Assembly: GCA_039199225.1 (NCBI GenBank)
Contig: JBCCSZ010000371.1
Location: forward strand, 1-6,586
DNA length: 6,586 nucleotides
Origin: JBCCSZ01 sp039199225
Lineage (GTDB): Bacteria > Bacteroidota > Bacteroidia > Chitinophagales > Saprospiraceae
Direction of reading: 5' to 3'
Shown: piece after piece, positions 6,399-6,586 of the stretch
Layout of the letters: each line of letters starts with the position of its first letter
How positions within the stretch are numbered: position 1 is the first letter of the stretch
The notes under the pieces: generated by a model
Databases searched by the model: none
The model's input: the letters and a program-made list of their open reading frames with translations, nothing else
What the model was told of the DNA's origin: nothing
Position numbers and translations under genes: made by a program

Positions 6399-6586
6399 AA
6401 GTATGCCCTTAGATAAAATCAGAAAGTAGATTCAAGTACTTAAAATTTTATTCATTTTAGCTAAACAGTTTTTCATACGAATAATTCGCATCTACTCAGA
6501 GCATAAAAAAGATGGAGGAATATAATCTGCCAACCAGACATTATTTTCTGCCGAATAAAACTTCACACCACTTAAACTAGCCCTTC
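6399..6586. other. Right-edge region, no secure gene
   Basis: About 190 AT-rich bases. On the minus strand a frame open from the window edge ends at TAG 6494-6492 after 30 codons and reads like protein (ending VWLADYIPPSFLCSE). It could be the C-terminus of another minus-strand gene, but it is too short to call. The same frame then holds ATG codons at 6491, 6476 and 6455 and the TGA at 6434-6432, ahead of the membrane protein. A 22-codon plus-strand ORF from ATG 6512 has no supporting features. Confidence 0.35.

Overview
The window looks like chromosomal DNA of a member of the Bacteroidota, possibly a Saprospira-like or related environmental lineage. Three things point there: a histidine kinase with a periplasmic Reg_prop/Y_Y_Y sensor, a secreted protein with a C-terminal type IX secretion (T9SS) type A sorting domain, and a promoter of the Bacteroidota form (TTG, 20 bases, TAnnTTTG). 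The phylum is fairly secure; anything narrower is a guess.

Layout. Positions 2-2542 (+) hold the 3' part of a large sensor histidine kinase whose N-terminus lies outside the window. After a 128-base gap comes its likely partner, a NarL/FixJ-type response regulator (2671-3300, +, GTG start). A promoter-like element at 3333-3364 precedes a secreted beta-propeller protein with a T9SS sorting domain (3403-4716, +). A 258-base convergent gap (4717-4974) carries a weak terminator for the plus-strand gene and a good one for the minus-strand gene. A small lipoprotein of unknown family lies at 4975-5559 (-). Next is an AT-rich stretch without a recognisable gene (5560-6026), then a small multi-pass membrane protein (6027-6398, -) with an oddly placed start, then about 190 bases with no secure gene.

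How the genes may work together. The kinase and regulator form a classical split two-component system: a periplasmic propeller senses a signal, a HisKA_3/HATPase core phosphorylates Asp57 of the regulator, and the LuxR-type helix-turn-helix acts on promoters. The T9SS propeller protein follows on the same strand but seems to have its own promoter, so control by the system is possible but not shown. The two minus-strand genes are probably unrelated to it.

I did not find a clear undescribed system. The points most worth checking are the complete seven-blade symmetry of the secreted propeller, the surface-export-like signal of the orphan lipoprotein, and the in-frame TGA that separates the membrane protein from a plausible upstream ATG.
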